A DNA stretch of 64,000 nt from Rattus norvegicus (Eukaryota; Chordata; Mammalia; Rodentia; Muridae). The notes under the pieces are model-generated. The model searched no databases, had not been told where the DNA came from, and saw only the letters and a list, made by a program, of their open reading frames with translations. The stretch covers positions 127,567,210 through 127,631,209 of the forward strand of contig NC_086020.1 in NCBI RefSeq assembly GCF_036323735.1, given 5' to 3'. The position numbers were made by a program, and so were the translations under genes. This document shows, piece by piece, positions 10,756 to 21,605 of the stretch (positions within the stretch are counted from its first letter, which is position 1; the number at the start of each line of letters is the position of its first letter).

Positions 10756-11475
10756 AAAGTTTGGGATATCTAAGAAAAAAATTACAAATCATATGAAGCT
10801 CACGAAGAAGCTTCCAAAATGTGGATGCTTCAGTTCTTCTTAGAAAGAAGAACAAAACACTCTTCAGAGGAAATACAGGGACAAAGTGCGGAGCAGGGAC
10901 TGAAGAAAAAGGTCATCCCAAGACTTTCTTATCTGGAGATCCACATGCATCCATCAAACCCAGTCACTATTGCTTATGCCAAGAAGTGTTTGCTGACAGG
11001 AGCCTGGTATGGATGTCTCCTGAAATGCTCTGGCAAAGCCCTACTGATACTGATAAGTATGCTTGCAGCTAACCATTAGACTGAGCACAGGAACCCCAAC
11101 AGAGAAGTTAGAGGAAAAACTGTAGGAGCTGAAGGTGTTCGCAAGACCATAGGAAGTACAACAATATCAACCAACTAGAACCCACCAGAGCTCCCAGGGA
11201 CTAAATCACCAACCATTGTGTACACATGGAGGGACCCATGGCTCCAGAAGCATATGTTCCAGAGGATGAGCCTTGTCTAGCATTAATAGGAGGAGAAGCC
11301 TTTGTCCTATGATGGCTCATTTCCCCAGTTTTGGGGAATGCCAGAGCCTTCAGGTGGGAGTGGGAGCATTCTCATAGAAGCAGGGGTAGCAGGGACTGGA
11401 AGGGAGGACTGGGAATGGGGCTAACATTTGAAATATAAATACATAAAACATCCAAGAAAAATAAAATAAAAAATA
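10756..11475 (+). mobile_element. L1-B 3' UTR and tail
   Basis: Continues L1-B from the ORF2 stop region to an A-rich tail at about 11455-11475. Recognisable parts are 'gagctcccagggactaaatc', 'ggagggacccatggctcc', the purine-rich 'ggtgggagtgggagc' region and 'aacatttgaaatataaat'. Two overlapping frames of 83-86 codons here are chance openings, not genes. Confidence 0.9.
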
Positions 11476-11533
11476 AGTAAACCCTGAAATGTGTGAATGA
11501 GACAATTGTTGCTTAAATAAAATATGGTCATAA

Positions 11534-11538
<5 letters not shown>

Positions 11539-11600
<62 letters not shown>

Positions 11601-11632
11601 CCTCTCCCCCACTCTCTCTCTCCCTTTCTCTC
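11539..11632. repeat. (TC)n microsatellite
   Basis: About 50 bases of pure TC, then an imperfect TC-rich extension, starting about 60 bases after the L1-B tail. Confidence 0.95.
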
Positions 11633-11652
11633 TATGTGTATGTGTGTGGAGG

Positions 11653-12488
11653 GGTGCATGGATTAAAAATAAAAGAAAGAAGAAAGCAGTTCCAGAGACC
11701 TGATCTGGGTCTGAACTGAGAACCTCCTTCTCAGGACACAAGGTTTATCTTTTCATAAGAAGACTCCTTGCGAGCTTCCAAAGGAGTGAGGCAACCAACA
11801 GTGCTGTTCAGTTATGATGCCCATGAACCATATCAACAACCAGCATGATACAATAACCCTAAGGGTGCAATAGTGGCACTCATACCTTGGCAGATAACAA
11901 TAACACTCGTCTTGGACAGCTCACAAGAGATAAATCACGCATAGTACTGGAAACCTAGCTAACTTCTTTGTGCTTGTGAAGTCATGATAATTGGAAGAGG
12001 ACCTACAACTACTGCTTTAGAAGAATTGCTTACAACAATTTATGAATAATTCATCTTATCCTATAGCTAATTGTAGTATCTGCTCCTCACTAAGGACATT
12101 TCTATTGCAATATATAGAGAGCACTACAGTCACTCACAACCAATCAAATGTTGTAGAACCTTGGTTTTGAATATGAAGATAAGTGGCAGTGCTTCTTTCC
12201 TTTGGACAGTTAGCTGGGGTATTCAGGAGATAAGCAGGTATAGGTCATCCAATCAAGATCATAGACAAATATGTAAAGGTAAAGTAGACAAGACAAGAAC
12301 AACAACAGTGGCTGATAATGGCATTTTATGGAACTGACTCAAATATTTCAGATTATCATCTGAAGTGTTTTAGACTGAAACCTCCTGTTCCTAATTAGTT
12401 TGCATTATATGTCTATCTGCCTTGGAATATTTAAAACTCTAATGTAGTATAAGTTCTGTAAATTAAAACATGAAATAAATAACAAAAT
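11653..12488. other. Unassigned DNA, possibly an old degraded repeat
   Basis: No gene is supported. The 11760-12170 part reads like a worn interspersed element, but I cannot assign it to a family. Confidence 0.35.
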
Positions 12489-12504
12489 AAGAAAACAACA
12501 TACT

Positions 12505-12606
12505 GGGGTTGGGGATTTGGCTCAGTGATAGAGCGCTTGCCTTGGAAGTGCAAGGCCCTGGGTTCGGTCCCCAGCTCCGAAAAAAAAGAACCAAAAAAAA
12601 AAAAAA
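12505..12606 (+). mobile_element. ID SINE (BC1/tRNA-Ala-derived)
   Basis: A classic rat ID element. The 75-base core starts ggggttggggatttggctc, has the box B region 'gggttcggtcc', ends 'ccagctccg', and continues into an A-rich tail. A perfect 16-base target-site duplication, aagaaaacaacatact, sits at 12489-12504 and 12607-12622. Near-consensus core and perfect duplication indicate a recent insertion. Confidence 0.97.
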
Positions 12607-12622
12607 AAGAAAACAACATACT

Positions 12623-12925
12623 TATATGACATCAGACATCACAGAGATAGTAAAATTGACTGAATTATAAAAAGTGGGGAAATTGTTGATGCTTAGAAAA
12701 ACAAGGGATAATCATTAAAAACAAAGCTATATGACACAGAAATAAAGACGTTATCATTTTCTCTTTTGATTAATGTTTCAAATATGTTAAAATGCACAAA
12801 AACTTAGAAGTATAATATTACTTGTATCATTTTTGTATAAGATAACCATTCGAATTTTGTGGAAGTAATATATTGATATCTCTGAAGTTTTTACAGAGAA
12901 ATTATATTGCCTTCTAGTTTCCTGT

Positions 12926-12929
<4 letters not shown>
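12623..12929. other. Unassigned AT-rich DNA
   Basis: Nothing recognised between the ID element and the first (TG)n tract. Confidence 0.5.

Positions 12930-12964
<35 letters not shown>
12930..12964 (+). repeat. (TG)n microsatellite
   Basis: Pure TG dinucleotides, separated by 38 bases from a second, longer TG array. Confidence 0.97.
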
Positions 12965-12966
<2 letters not shown>

Positions 12967-13001
12967 CTTTTACAAAGAACCTTGTAGGTAAAAGGAAGAG
13001 A

Positions 13002-13002
<1 letters not shown>

Positions 13003-13074
<72 letters not shown>
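13003..13074 (+). repeat. (TG)n microsatellite with CG interruptions
   Basis: About 36 units, with a short cluster of 'gcgc' and 'gcgtg' interruptions near 13047-13065. Alternating purine-pyrimidine with CG favours Z-DNA. Confidence 0.97.
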
Positions 13075-13075
<1 letters not shown>

Positions 13076-13735
13076 GTAGGTCAATAGAAGTGCCAAGAAA
13101 GGACATAGTAGTGATGCAATATCTTGAATGAAAGCCATTACAGATCATTGAGGTGGGACAAGAAGTATTTGAAGAGCAGAGAAATACAATTCTGGGATGA
13201 TGCCAGATCAATTGAACATCTCCATTATTGAAAGGAAAGGGGGCAAGAAAAATCAGTGAGTACATTTTATGACTAAAGTCTGAGTAGGACAGATAATGAG
13301 TAACTTATTGCCTTTTTTCAAAAAAGGACACATTTATTCAATACCAACTATCTTGTCCTCGTTTTACATAATACCAATTTTGATGGATGATTTTGAATTG
13401 ACCTTATGACTAAATTTAAAATCACAGAGGTGAAGTCTAGGTACATTGTCAGGATATTTCCAGGTTAACTGAAAGGGCAACTCACATTGAATCTGACTGG
13501 CAATATCACACAGGATGGGGCCGAGTGATTAAAAAAATAGGGGGAAAAAAGAGAGCTGCCCCAGAATTAGTTCTACATTCTTCCTGACTCCTGTGTGTTA
13601 ATACTTCCACTAGCTTCTACTATCCCCACTCCTTCCCATTATTGCCTAGAATCAACAGAGAGAACCAAGATAAATCATGACTTCTGAATCTCTGAGCCAA
13701 AATAATTTTTTTTCTCCTCTAAAAGGAATCATAAA
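13075..13735. other. Unassigned DNA
   Basis: No gene or clear repeat recognised; ordinary AT-rich sequence. Confidence 0.45.
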
Positions 13736-13952
13736 ATTTCACATCTATCTGAGGAACTATTGGCAACTGATGGTGTTGGGGGAAAAATCAATGTTTTTCA
13801 AGGAATGGAGTTAATGGATTTATACAAGATTATGTGAAAATAGAAGGGAAAATTATGAGAGGTCTAGGAAAGGAATCTGAGGAGAAAAATTGGATGATCA
13901 GAACATATTATATGTATGTATGGAATTCTCAAGCATTAAGAATAAAAAAAAT
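13736..13952 (+). mobile_element. Ancient L1 3' end
   Basis: Sense-strand remains of an old rodent L1 3' terminus: 'gaggaactattggcaactga' with 'tgttggggg' near the start. It ends with a 'tatgtatgtatggaattctc' segment followed by 'aagcattaagaataaaaaaa', which is the tail. The tail abuts the left arm of the 177-bp inverted repeat. Confidence 0.6.
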
Positions 13953-14129
13953 GCCTAGAATTCAAAACCTCTTATCTAATTCGAGAAAGTAATTACTCTT
14001 GTCATTGGCAAATGAATAGCATTCCCACCCAGGTCTTTGCTATTTCTTTTTCATCTTATTCATTAAAGTAAACCAACTTGTCAACCATCATTTAGGTTGC
14101 TTCTGCGTTCAGAGATCCAGTTGTAAAAT
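13953..14129 (+). repeat. Left arm of 177-bp inverted repeat
   Basis: This segment is the reverse complement of 17049-17225 with 171 of 177 bases matching and no gaps. It starts at 'gcctagaattc' and ends at 'ttgtaaaat'. I do not recognise it as any known SINE, LINE or LTR. An A-run just left of it (13943-13950) also pairs with a T-run right of the other arm. Confidence 0.95.
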
Positions 14130-14143
14130 TGGCCACTAGTATC

Positions 14144-14497
14144 TTTTTTTTTAGACATATTTCTTTACTTACATTTCAAATATTATTCCCTTTCCCAGTT
14201 TTCTGTCCATAAGCCCCCATTCCCTCCCCCTCCCCCATATAGGTGTTCCCCCCATCCATCCCTCTTATGCCCCTCCACATTCCCCTGCTTAAAAGGGAAA
14301 GAAATATCCATAGGAGGGGATATGGAAGCAAAGTTTAGAGCAGTGACTGAAGAAATGGCCATTCAGAGCCTGCCCCACATGTGGTCCATATATATACAGC
14401 CACCAAAACTAGATAAGATTGCTGAAGCTAAAAAGTGCACACTGAAAGAAACCGGATATAGATCTCTCCTGAGAGACACATCTAGAGCATGTCCAAT
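14144..14497 (-). mobile_element. Twin-primed (5'-inverted) L1
   Basis: At 14144-14290 the plus strand shows an antisense L1 3' terminus: T-run, 'acttacatttcaaatatt', C-rich tract. From about 14291 to 14497 the orientation flips to sense 3' UTR, close to the copy at 32110-32320. The flanking 9-base duplication actagtatc is at 14135-14143 and 14498-14506. This is a second twin-priming product. A 173-codon frame running across it (14322-14843) is a by-product. Confidence 0.87.
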
Positions 14498-14630
14498 ACT
14501 AGTATCATTATTGTTCAATCAAGAACCAATTGGAGAACAGGACCTTCAGCATTCACTCCTGATCAGAGCATCAGAACCACTCCCTACACCAATAATATTT
14601 AGGAAGCTACTTCTGCAGAAATCATTGCCT

Positions 14631-14698
14631 TCCTCCCTCCCTCCCTCCATCCATCCATCCATCCATCCATCCATCCATCCAGCCAGCCAGCCAGCCAA
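14631..14698. repeat. (CCTC)n-(CATC)n-(CAGC)n tetranucleotide array
   Basis: Three related tetramers in sequence: CCTC, CATC, then CAGC units, consistent with successive point mutations spreading through one array. Confidence 0.95.
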
Positions 14699-14704
14699 CC
14701 ACAA

Positions 14705-14845
14705 TTTATTTATTTGTGTGTGCAGAGTGCAACTTGTTGGAGTCAGTTTTTTCCTTTCAGAAGGTGGTTCCTGTGGATCAAACTTGAGTGTTCAGGGTTT
14801 GAAGCAGCTGTTTCTACTTGCTGAAGCATTTTGCTGGTCCTGAAA
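14705..14845 (-). mobile_element. B2/B3-type SINE, antisense
   Basis: The plus strand reads like the complement of a tRNA-derived B3 or B2 body: 'gtgcaacttgttggagtcag', 'aaggtggttcctgtggatc', then 'ttgctgaagcattttgctgg' at the inverted 5' end. It is quite diverged, so subfamily is uncertain. Confidence 0.65.
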
Positions 14846-15157
14846 CAGCTATTACCATATTTGTTCTGGATCTCTGAATTTTTTGGCCTTTTACTTTGTC
14901 AGGGACCTAATATTTTCCTTAAAAAAGACTCAGTATGTATCTCTAACTCAAGCATTACAAATGAATAAAAGAATTGTTTAAATACAAATTCTGGGTGATT
15001 TGGTGGGAAAGATGTGTAGTTTAGTAAGTATACTAGTGGTCAACATTTATTGATCATTATTAGATAGGAAATATTTCATCCATTAATTTACCACTACAAA
15101 AGATGGCTTGCTTGCTGTAATTTGAATGTGTGTGCTCTAATGAGACTCATACGGAAC
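14846..15157. other. Unassigned DNA
   Basis: Nothing recognised. Confidence 0.5.
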
Positions 15158-15262
15158 TAGACATGGTGGCACATTATGCATGCTCGGCATGTGAGGTTTG
15201 GGCAGGAGGGGCATGTGTATGAGATTTGCTAGGCTTCAGTGCAAAACTGTCTCAAACATAGC
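15158..15262 (+). mobile_element. Degraded B1-like SINE
   Basis: An old 7SL-derived monomer. 'agacatggtggcac' resembles the B1 5' end, followed by a G-rich middle ('gggcaggaggggcatgtg') and 'gcaaaactgtctcaaac' at the 3' end. Confidence 0.6.
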
Positions 15263-15734
15263 ACACAGAGCCATAATTTTAAGTCACAAGTAAGAAGCAA
15301 GCCAGTGTTTGGGTTCTCAGGACTCCTTTGTCATGTGCCTTTCTTGAAAGAGGCTTCACATGGCATTTAGCATCTTTAGCTCTTTGTTTCTTCCCACCAA
15401 CGAAAGACAACATATCCAATTGGAGGATGTAGTGAAAGATACCCATCTGTTGGGATGGAAACCTTCATGGGAAATGATGCACTGTTTCTTGATCTTGTAT
15501 TTCATAACACAAACTCCTAAAATTTGCAAATTAGTCCGTCTGAGGTATTTTATCACACCCCGAGGAATCTCATATAATTTATCATTTACGTTTCCATAGC
15601 CTGAACTTGGTGGATTCTCTAGTCATTTCTACTCCAGGACTTAAGAAGTTAAAGTAAGATTCGTACTAATTCAGCTTGAAATAAAACATTCATTTTCCCA
15701 GCAAATGCCAATTGAAAAATTTCTCCTATATTTG
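15263..15734. other. Unassigned DNA
   Basis: No feature supported; short frames on both strands around 15356-15600 have no visible family resemblance. Confidence 0.45.
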
Positions 15735-15882
15735 GCTCTCAAATTTGATTTTTGTTGAGACAAAGTTTTTGTTATGTAACTATGATTAAGCGGAACTCCC
15801 CATGTAGCCAACTTGGCCTCAGACTTGTGGCAATCCTCCAGAGCACTCGGAATGTAGGTGTGAGCCACTGCACCTGGCCTTC
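15735..15882 (-). mobile_element. B1 SINE, antisense
   Basis: The complement of a B1: 'gagacaaagtttttgttatg' at the left, 'ggcctcagacttgtggcaat' in the middle, and 'gtgtgagccactgcacctgg' at the right, which is the inverted 5' end. Confidence 0.8.
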
Positions 15883-17048
15883 TCAAGTCTATTTGTGATT
15901 TGTTTTAGAATGCAGAATTTCGTTTTAAAATTTTAACTTAAATTGCATTAAATTCCAGTTTGATAACTTCCAGGGTTTTCCGTGAAGATCGGATAAAAAT
16001 CAGGTGTCTCAATTCAGACTACTTGATCATGCAGCAGCTGTTTCTAGCCCATGCTCTAACCCATGTGGCCACATTCCAGGTTCTCTTATGCTGCAATGGT
16101 CTTATTTAAAGCACCCAAAGTTCATTCCTTCATCAATATTTTTGTTATCATGATCCTCATTTCCTTCGATTGTCTTAGATCTTGATCAAAGTTGCCTGCC
16201 TTTCATTCAGTTCTGGACTGAAATACATTCACAGAGATAGTGCAAAGTGTCCATTTCCTACAGTTTTAATCAAAATATCTTTTCTCACTTCCACTCTATA
16301 CAACCATACACATATATAAAAACGTGTAGAGCTTTTCACTATTTAAAATTATTTTAAATATTTTTGATTTATTTTAAATATTAACATTCATGTGTCTGAA
16401 TGTTTATCATACGAATATTTATTTTTTCTAGCTTCACTAGGCTGGGAACCAAAGCTGTCATCCTCTACTTATTTACCTGTTTTTAGAATAGCATCTAAAC
16501 ACTAATGTGTAAAATATATGGACACGTATTTAGAAATGTATATATTTCAAAAAAGGTAAAATTAATGAGCCAGAAAAAAATGGGAATACTTTACTTGGGC
16601 ATATCTTAATTCTAAGACTCACAAATGTTTACTTTTCTAGTTAACCCAGAAAGAATAATCAAAATAGCATAGTGTTTTATGTTATGTCCATTCCTTCGCA
16701 GACTCATGAATGGTATGCTCAAATATTTATAGTGGAAATTTTAGCTCCAAACTAAACATGTAATGTAAATGTCTATTTCATGGAGTAGTTCTGGTTTCTA
16801 GAACATTTTTACCCAATTATGTGAAATGCAATTGGTGATTAAGTCTACGGGTATCAGTGAATTCACATCTTATCATGTGGTAAGCATTATAACATTTACT
16901 GTGACATCAGAAGCACATTGAGCTCTATTCACAGTGACAACCCTTTATTATTTTAGGTGTTTCCTTTTGAGCATCTAATATTTTGACTATATGTGAACTG
17001 TAGAATTTGTGATCAGTACAGTTGAATATCCAGGGCTTGCTACTAAAT
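15883..17048. other. Unassigned AT-rich DNA
   Basis: About 1.2 kb, the main part of the spacer between the inverted-repeat arms. No gene or clear repeat; a few short AT palindromes near 16340-16390. Confidence 0.5.
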
Positions 17049-17225
17049 ATTTTACAACTGGATCTCTGAATGCAGAAGCAACTTAAATGATGGTTGACAA
17101 GTTGGTTTACTTTAATGAATAAGAAGAAAAAGAAATAGCAAAGACCTAGGTGGGAATGCTATTCATTTGTCAATGACAAGAGTAATTACTTTCTCGAATT
17201 AGATAAAAGGTTTTGAATTCTAGGC
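17049..17225 (-). repeat. Right arm of 177-bp inverted repeat
   Basis: Reverse complement of 13953-14129, same length, six mismatches. Five of the six are transitions. In each of those five the left arm has C or G where this arm, read on the minus strand, has T or A, suggesting this arm is the decayed copy. Flanking sequence beyond both ends is unrelated. Confidence 0.95.
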
Positions 17226-17370
17226 GTATTTTTTTATGTTATTTGAAAAGGGATTGCAAAAGGAACACACATACTTTTTAAGTGTAATTACAATGCAACA
17301 GTTAGGGACAAGGAAAAGATTTAAGCTTAATCTCTTTCTAAACATTCCTTTCTTAACTTTAGATAATCCA

Positions 17371-17372
<2 letters not shown>

Positions 17373-17427
<55 letters not shown>
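17373..17427 (+). repeat. (TG)n microsatellite
   Basis: About 27 pure TG units. Confidence 0.97.
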
Positions 17428-17430
<3 letters not shown>

Positions 17431-18638
17431 ATGTACAGATACATGTATATGGATGCATGTACAAATGCAGGAGCACACACCTAAAACATAATTTGTATGT
17501 ATAATTTTTTAAGTTTATACAACTGGATTTCTTAAGCAACTGGTTCACAAAATGCTTTGAAGTTAACCAGATATCTTTGTAATCTTAGAGAAGCTATAGC
17601 TAACATACTGCTCTTGACTGATTATATCAGCAATCACAAATCATACTTTAATGAAACAATTTTATGAACATTGCAGACTATTAATTCTTCCTTCTTTAAA
17701 TAGCTCTACTATGAATACAGGGCAGCCACAATTCTTTCAGTAATGAATCTATTTGCCTCTATGTATGTGGAAGGACTTCATGACGTTTACAGTAGTGACA
17801 GATATCCATCAGAATCTCTTTAGTTCAGACTATTGCCCATTGAGGAACTTTAGACTTAAGTTAAAGTTTGGAGTTTAAAGTTTGAGTTGAAATTTCATAT
17901 ATCTGCTGGACAGTGCCTTGACTTTATATACTCTAAATGTTCTAGGGCATTTTAACATGGAATTCTATATAAATTCAGGATATCTCTGATTATATTGATT
18001 ATATTTCTGGTTGTTTTGAGCATATATAGAGGACAGTGAAACTCCGACTTGATCATCAAACAACAAATGTCAACTGTATACTATTTTGAGTGGGAAAAAT
18101 GGTTAAGTGTCAGAAACTATGGTCTTATTCCCATGAGACTTTTTGCCTTGGTGAAGTGTTATGTGCTAATGGGCAAGCACTGAGTTTCCTTTGCCTTGCA
18201 TTGGACTTGAGTCAGGCTCATAAAATGACTTTGAGGTACACTATTGTATGTTTACTCATTATAGTCTAGGAGAGTGGTGCACAAAATTTTAAGCCTATTT
18301 TCATAAAGAGTAAATAATTCATATTTAATTTTGCTTTTATTATAGTTCACAGTTATTTATTTAATCACCTGCTGTTGTCAGGTTACAGACTTTCACATCT
18401 CTCCTTATTGGATCTCACGAAGTGTGCTTTTTAAGGCAAAACTGACTTTCATTTCATATGAAGCCAGGTACGTTTGTCTTGGCTTTGTTCTTTTCTAATT
18501 ATTTTTTTTGATGCCTTTAAGGAAGCTATCTTGGCTCTTTGAGCATTTACTATGCTCAATACACATATTAATTTTTTGGCATGAACTTTTCCCTTAACTT
18601 GCTTGTTTAGAACAATGCCAGGACTGACACCAGTTTGC
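17428..18638. other. Unassigned AT-rich DNA
   Basis: Apparently single-copy; no gene, RNA or clear mobile element recognised. Confidence 0.5.
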
Positions 18639-18651
18639 AAATGCTCCCAGC

Positions 18652-18770
18652 TAGGGTTGGGGATTTAGCTCAGTGGTAGAGCGCTTGCCTAGCAAGCCCA
18701 AGGCCCTGGGTTCGGTCCTCAGCTCCGGAAAAAAAAAAAAGAAAGAAACCAAACCAAAAGAAACCAAACC
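18652..18770 (+). mobile_element. ID SINE (BC1/tRNA-Ala-derived)
   Basis: Second rat ID element: 'gggttggggatttagctcag', 'tggtagagcgcttgcc' and 'gggttcggtcc', then an A-rich tail with (AAACC)n units. The perfect 13-base target-site duplication aaatgctcccagc lies at 18639-18651 and 18771-18783. A 92-codon frame starting at 18673 inside the SINE is not a gene. Confidence 0.97.
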
Positions 18771-18783
18771 AAATGCTCCCAGC

Positions 18784-21194
18784 ATCTATGGTAATACTTG
18801 TCAGGTTTTCCTTTGTAACCAGGTCATGTTGCCTCCATGTCTACGTTATTACCTTTCTAGAAATCCACATGCATGTAGCCAGAGGAAGGAATTCATGTTT
18901 TCTAAAAGGAAAACAAACCAAGTGCTGCTTCCTTTTCATTTCATCATTTAGGTAAGGTACTGAAAGAAGATTCTGTTAGAAGTTTAACTTGAACCTTCCT
19001 ACAAAGCAGAGCTCCACCCTCTCTAGCCCTGGAGCTGATAAAACAAGTCACCATTATACCTCCCACAGAACATCACAGGCCTGTGCTTCCTTCATAGATC
19101 TCTGTACCAGATTGAAATGTACTAATGTCCCTTGCTGTCTTATAATAGCTCTGAAAAGAGGCACAGGGAAGGGAGGAGAGTAATGCTTTCTTTCCACTAA
19201 AATCTACAGGATAGTTACTCCCCACTTCTAAAATGAAGGCATCTTTCCTGCTCTAGGAAGAGCTTCCAAAATGAAGGTATCTCTCTCCCAGTTGGAGAAA
19301 CCTCATTCTTACATACATGCTTCACCACGTCGTCATTCTAAAGAGAGACCATTTTGAATGGGCTCCCAAAATACATGGTAGAAACATAAAATAGGCTGCA
19401 CAGAGGAAAGTCCATTAGATGCTGAGAATTTCTGTATAAAACCAGAATTTCTTGTTCCTTGATCACCGGCTGGTCCTGTTGACACAGGTAGGACCTGTTC
19501 TTCTTCAGGATGGAGCAAAGTGAAACAACAAAGCTATAGGGTTAGTTCTCTTTGCTCCTTTTAATTAAAAGATGCTACATGTTTCCATGGTTAAAAGAAG
19601 AGCTGATTATAGATAGGTATGACTTTACAGCTCATGCCTTTCCTTGGGGCACATTCTGCTCAGCCTCCCTCTAACTTTTTCTTTCTGGTTTGCAGTTTTG
19701 AACAACAATTCACTGTTGAGATCCCAGGGTTAAGTAGTGTGGGAAGTCATTTCAACTTAAGCATGTTAGGTTTGGATGAGGGCACAGAACTGTAGAAGAA
19801 ATTGAAACTTACAATTGTGCTTAATTGGCTTAAACTCTTCAGCATATTGTGCTGAACTACACCGGGTAATACCGTGTACTGTTACACTGTGCAGATGTTA
19901 AAACGTAAAATCCTTTAAGTGCAAACAGCGCTTGTCACTCCATCAACTATTCAAATTGTCAGAGATGTATCAGCCAACCCTAACTACCCTCTGCAGGCAA
20001 TCTGGAGCCAGCCTGCTGTTTAATAACCAGCATTTAACAAGAAATAACATGTAGATGTGGCGTGTGGTTTAAAACATTGTGTTAAGCATCATTAAAACTC
20101 AGTCTCCTAAGAACCTTATTAAAAGAGTTATTTCCTTGCTATAATAAAACATTTCTGTGTGACTGTTTCGATCTAGCTGTTAACAATACAAACAAAATGC
20201 CTCTTAATTTAGCATCCCACTAGAGGGCCATTGTGACTGTAGAACTGTTAAGGCAGGGAGAGAAAAAAAAATCCCAAATCACCCTTGCCAAATCCCCATT
20301 TTTCAGTGAAACTGAAGCACTAGGAGGCTTCGATTTTCAGATTTATTTTTACAGTGTTTTTTCTTCTTCTTTTTCTTCTTTTACACTCTGGACATTATTA
20401 TTTGGGGCTGTGCCTTTGTTCACGAATGGAAGGAAAGTTTGCTAGAGACAGGAATCCTGCTTCTAGGAGTCAGTGTTTCCTAGTCATGGAATGGGTTGAT
20501 GGAGACCTTAAATGTCTACATAGAATTTCCAGGGCATTTATGTGCTCTTGATTGTAGCATTAATTTGAAAAGAAAATGAAATTTGCTTACCCCAGAAAAG
20601 AATTAGCTTAAAATCCTCCCATCCTGCTACTACTCAAGAAAATGCATGCATAACTATGTCATTTAATGGAGATAATAATTCAAATCTTCTATGAAAGAAG
20701 TGTAAGGAAACCCAAGTCAGTGTTAGTTCTTTCCCCCCTTGGAAAATGTGTTAAAATAAGTTTTCTCTGAACTGCTATTTCCAGCACTTAATAGACAGCT
20801 TCAGGGCTGATGATATGGACAAAGCATGACAATGTGTTGACAGAGGATGTTAATGAGTTAGACTTAGGAAGATCTCATTGTGATTTTTGCAACCTCAAAT
20901 AGCTCCTCTGACCTAGATGATTGAAAGTGAATGAAGAAATATAATATACCAATTTTATATATCATCATATCTTAGGTATAAAACTTGAATAAGTTAAGGT
21001 TTTTACTCATGAATGTTATGTATACCAAGGTTGAAGGAGGACAAAACTTGCATTCTAGATTTGTACAAGTTAATTGCTTTTATCAGAATAAACAGTATAT
21101 GTAACGTAGATCTTGTAATATAAAACATATCAATCATTTCTAGCCAATGAGTCATAATTTACCTTTAAGTATGTTCGAATGGATGGATCACAAA
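18784..21194. other. Unassigned, apparently single-copy DNA
   Basis: About 2.4 kb without recognisable mobile elements, unusual for this window. The 19850-20240 part is more GC-balanced, with several CpGs, than its AT-rich neighbours. That is compatible with, but does not show, a conserved non-coding element. Short open frames have no supporting features. Confidence 0.4.
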
Positions 21195-21605
21195 TACCAA
21201 AGTAGTTGCTTGTAATGTGTGGTGTGACTAGGTATGGTCCCCGTAGACTTATATGTCTGAATGGATAACCCAATAGGGTGTGATATTTTTAGGAGGTATA
21301 GCTTTGTTGCTACACCTATGGCATTGTTGGAGAAAGTATGTCACTGTGGGAGTGGGCTTTGAGGTCTTCTATATGCAAGCTATGTCCAGTGTGACACAAA
21401 GTCTTCTTTTGATGCCTGCAGATGAAGTTGTAGAGCTTTAAGCTCCTTTCCCAGCACCATGACTGTCAGCATGCTACCATGTTCCCCACCATGGTAATAA
21501 CAGACTGAAACTCTGAAACTGTAGCTAGCCACAGTTAAATGTTTTTCTTTATAAGAGTTGCCATGGTCATGGTGTCTCTTCAAGTAATAGAAATCCTAAG
21601 ACATT
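21195..21605 (+). mobile_element. Rodent interspersed repeat, family uncertain
   Basis: Recognised from its conserved 3' part: 'cagcaccatgactgtcagc', 'ccaccatggtaataacagac', then 'agttgccatggtcatggtg' and a terminus near 'aatagaaatcctaagaca'. The 59418-59740 repeat is the same family in the other orientation. No coding capacity. Confidence 0.7.

Noticed and set aside
12505..12577. tRNA-Ala gene
   Set aside because: The head is an ID SINE: BC1-like core, A-rich tail and target-site duplications; the same holds for 18652-18727.
12891..13265. Histidine/threonine-rich frames over TG arrays (also at 17220-17548, 29583-29840, 59739-60051)
   Set aside because: They are translations of dinucleotide repeats with no flanking coding signal.
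14322..14843. 173-codon open frame
   Set aside because: It runs through a twin-primed L1, a tetranucleotide array and an antisense SINE, so it is a chance opening.
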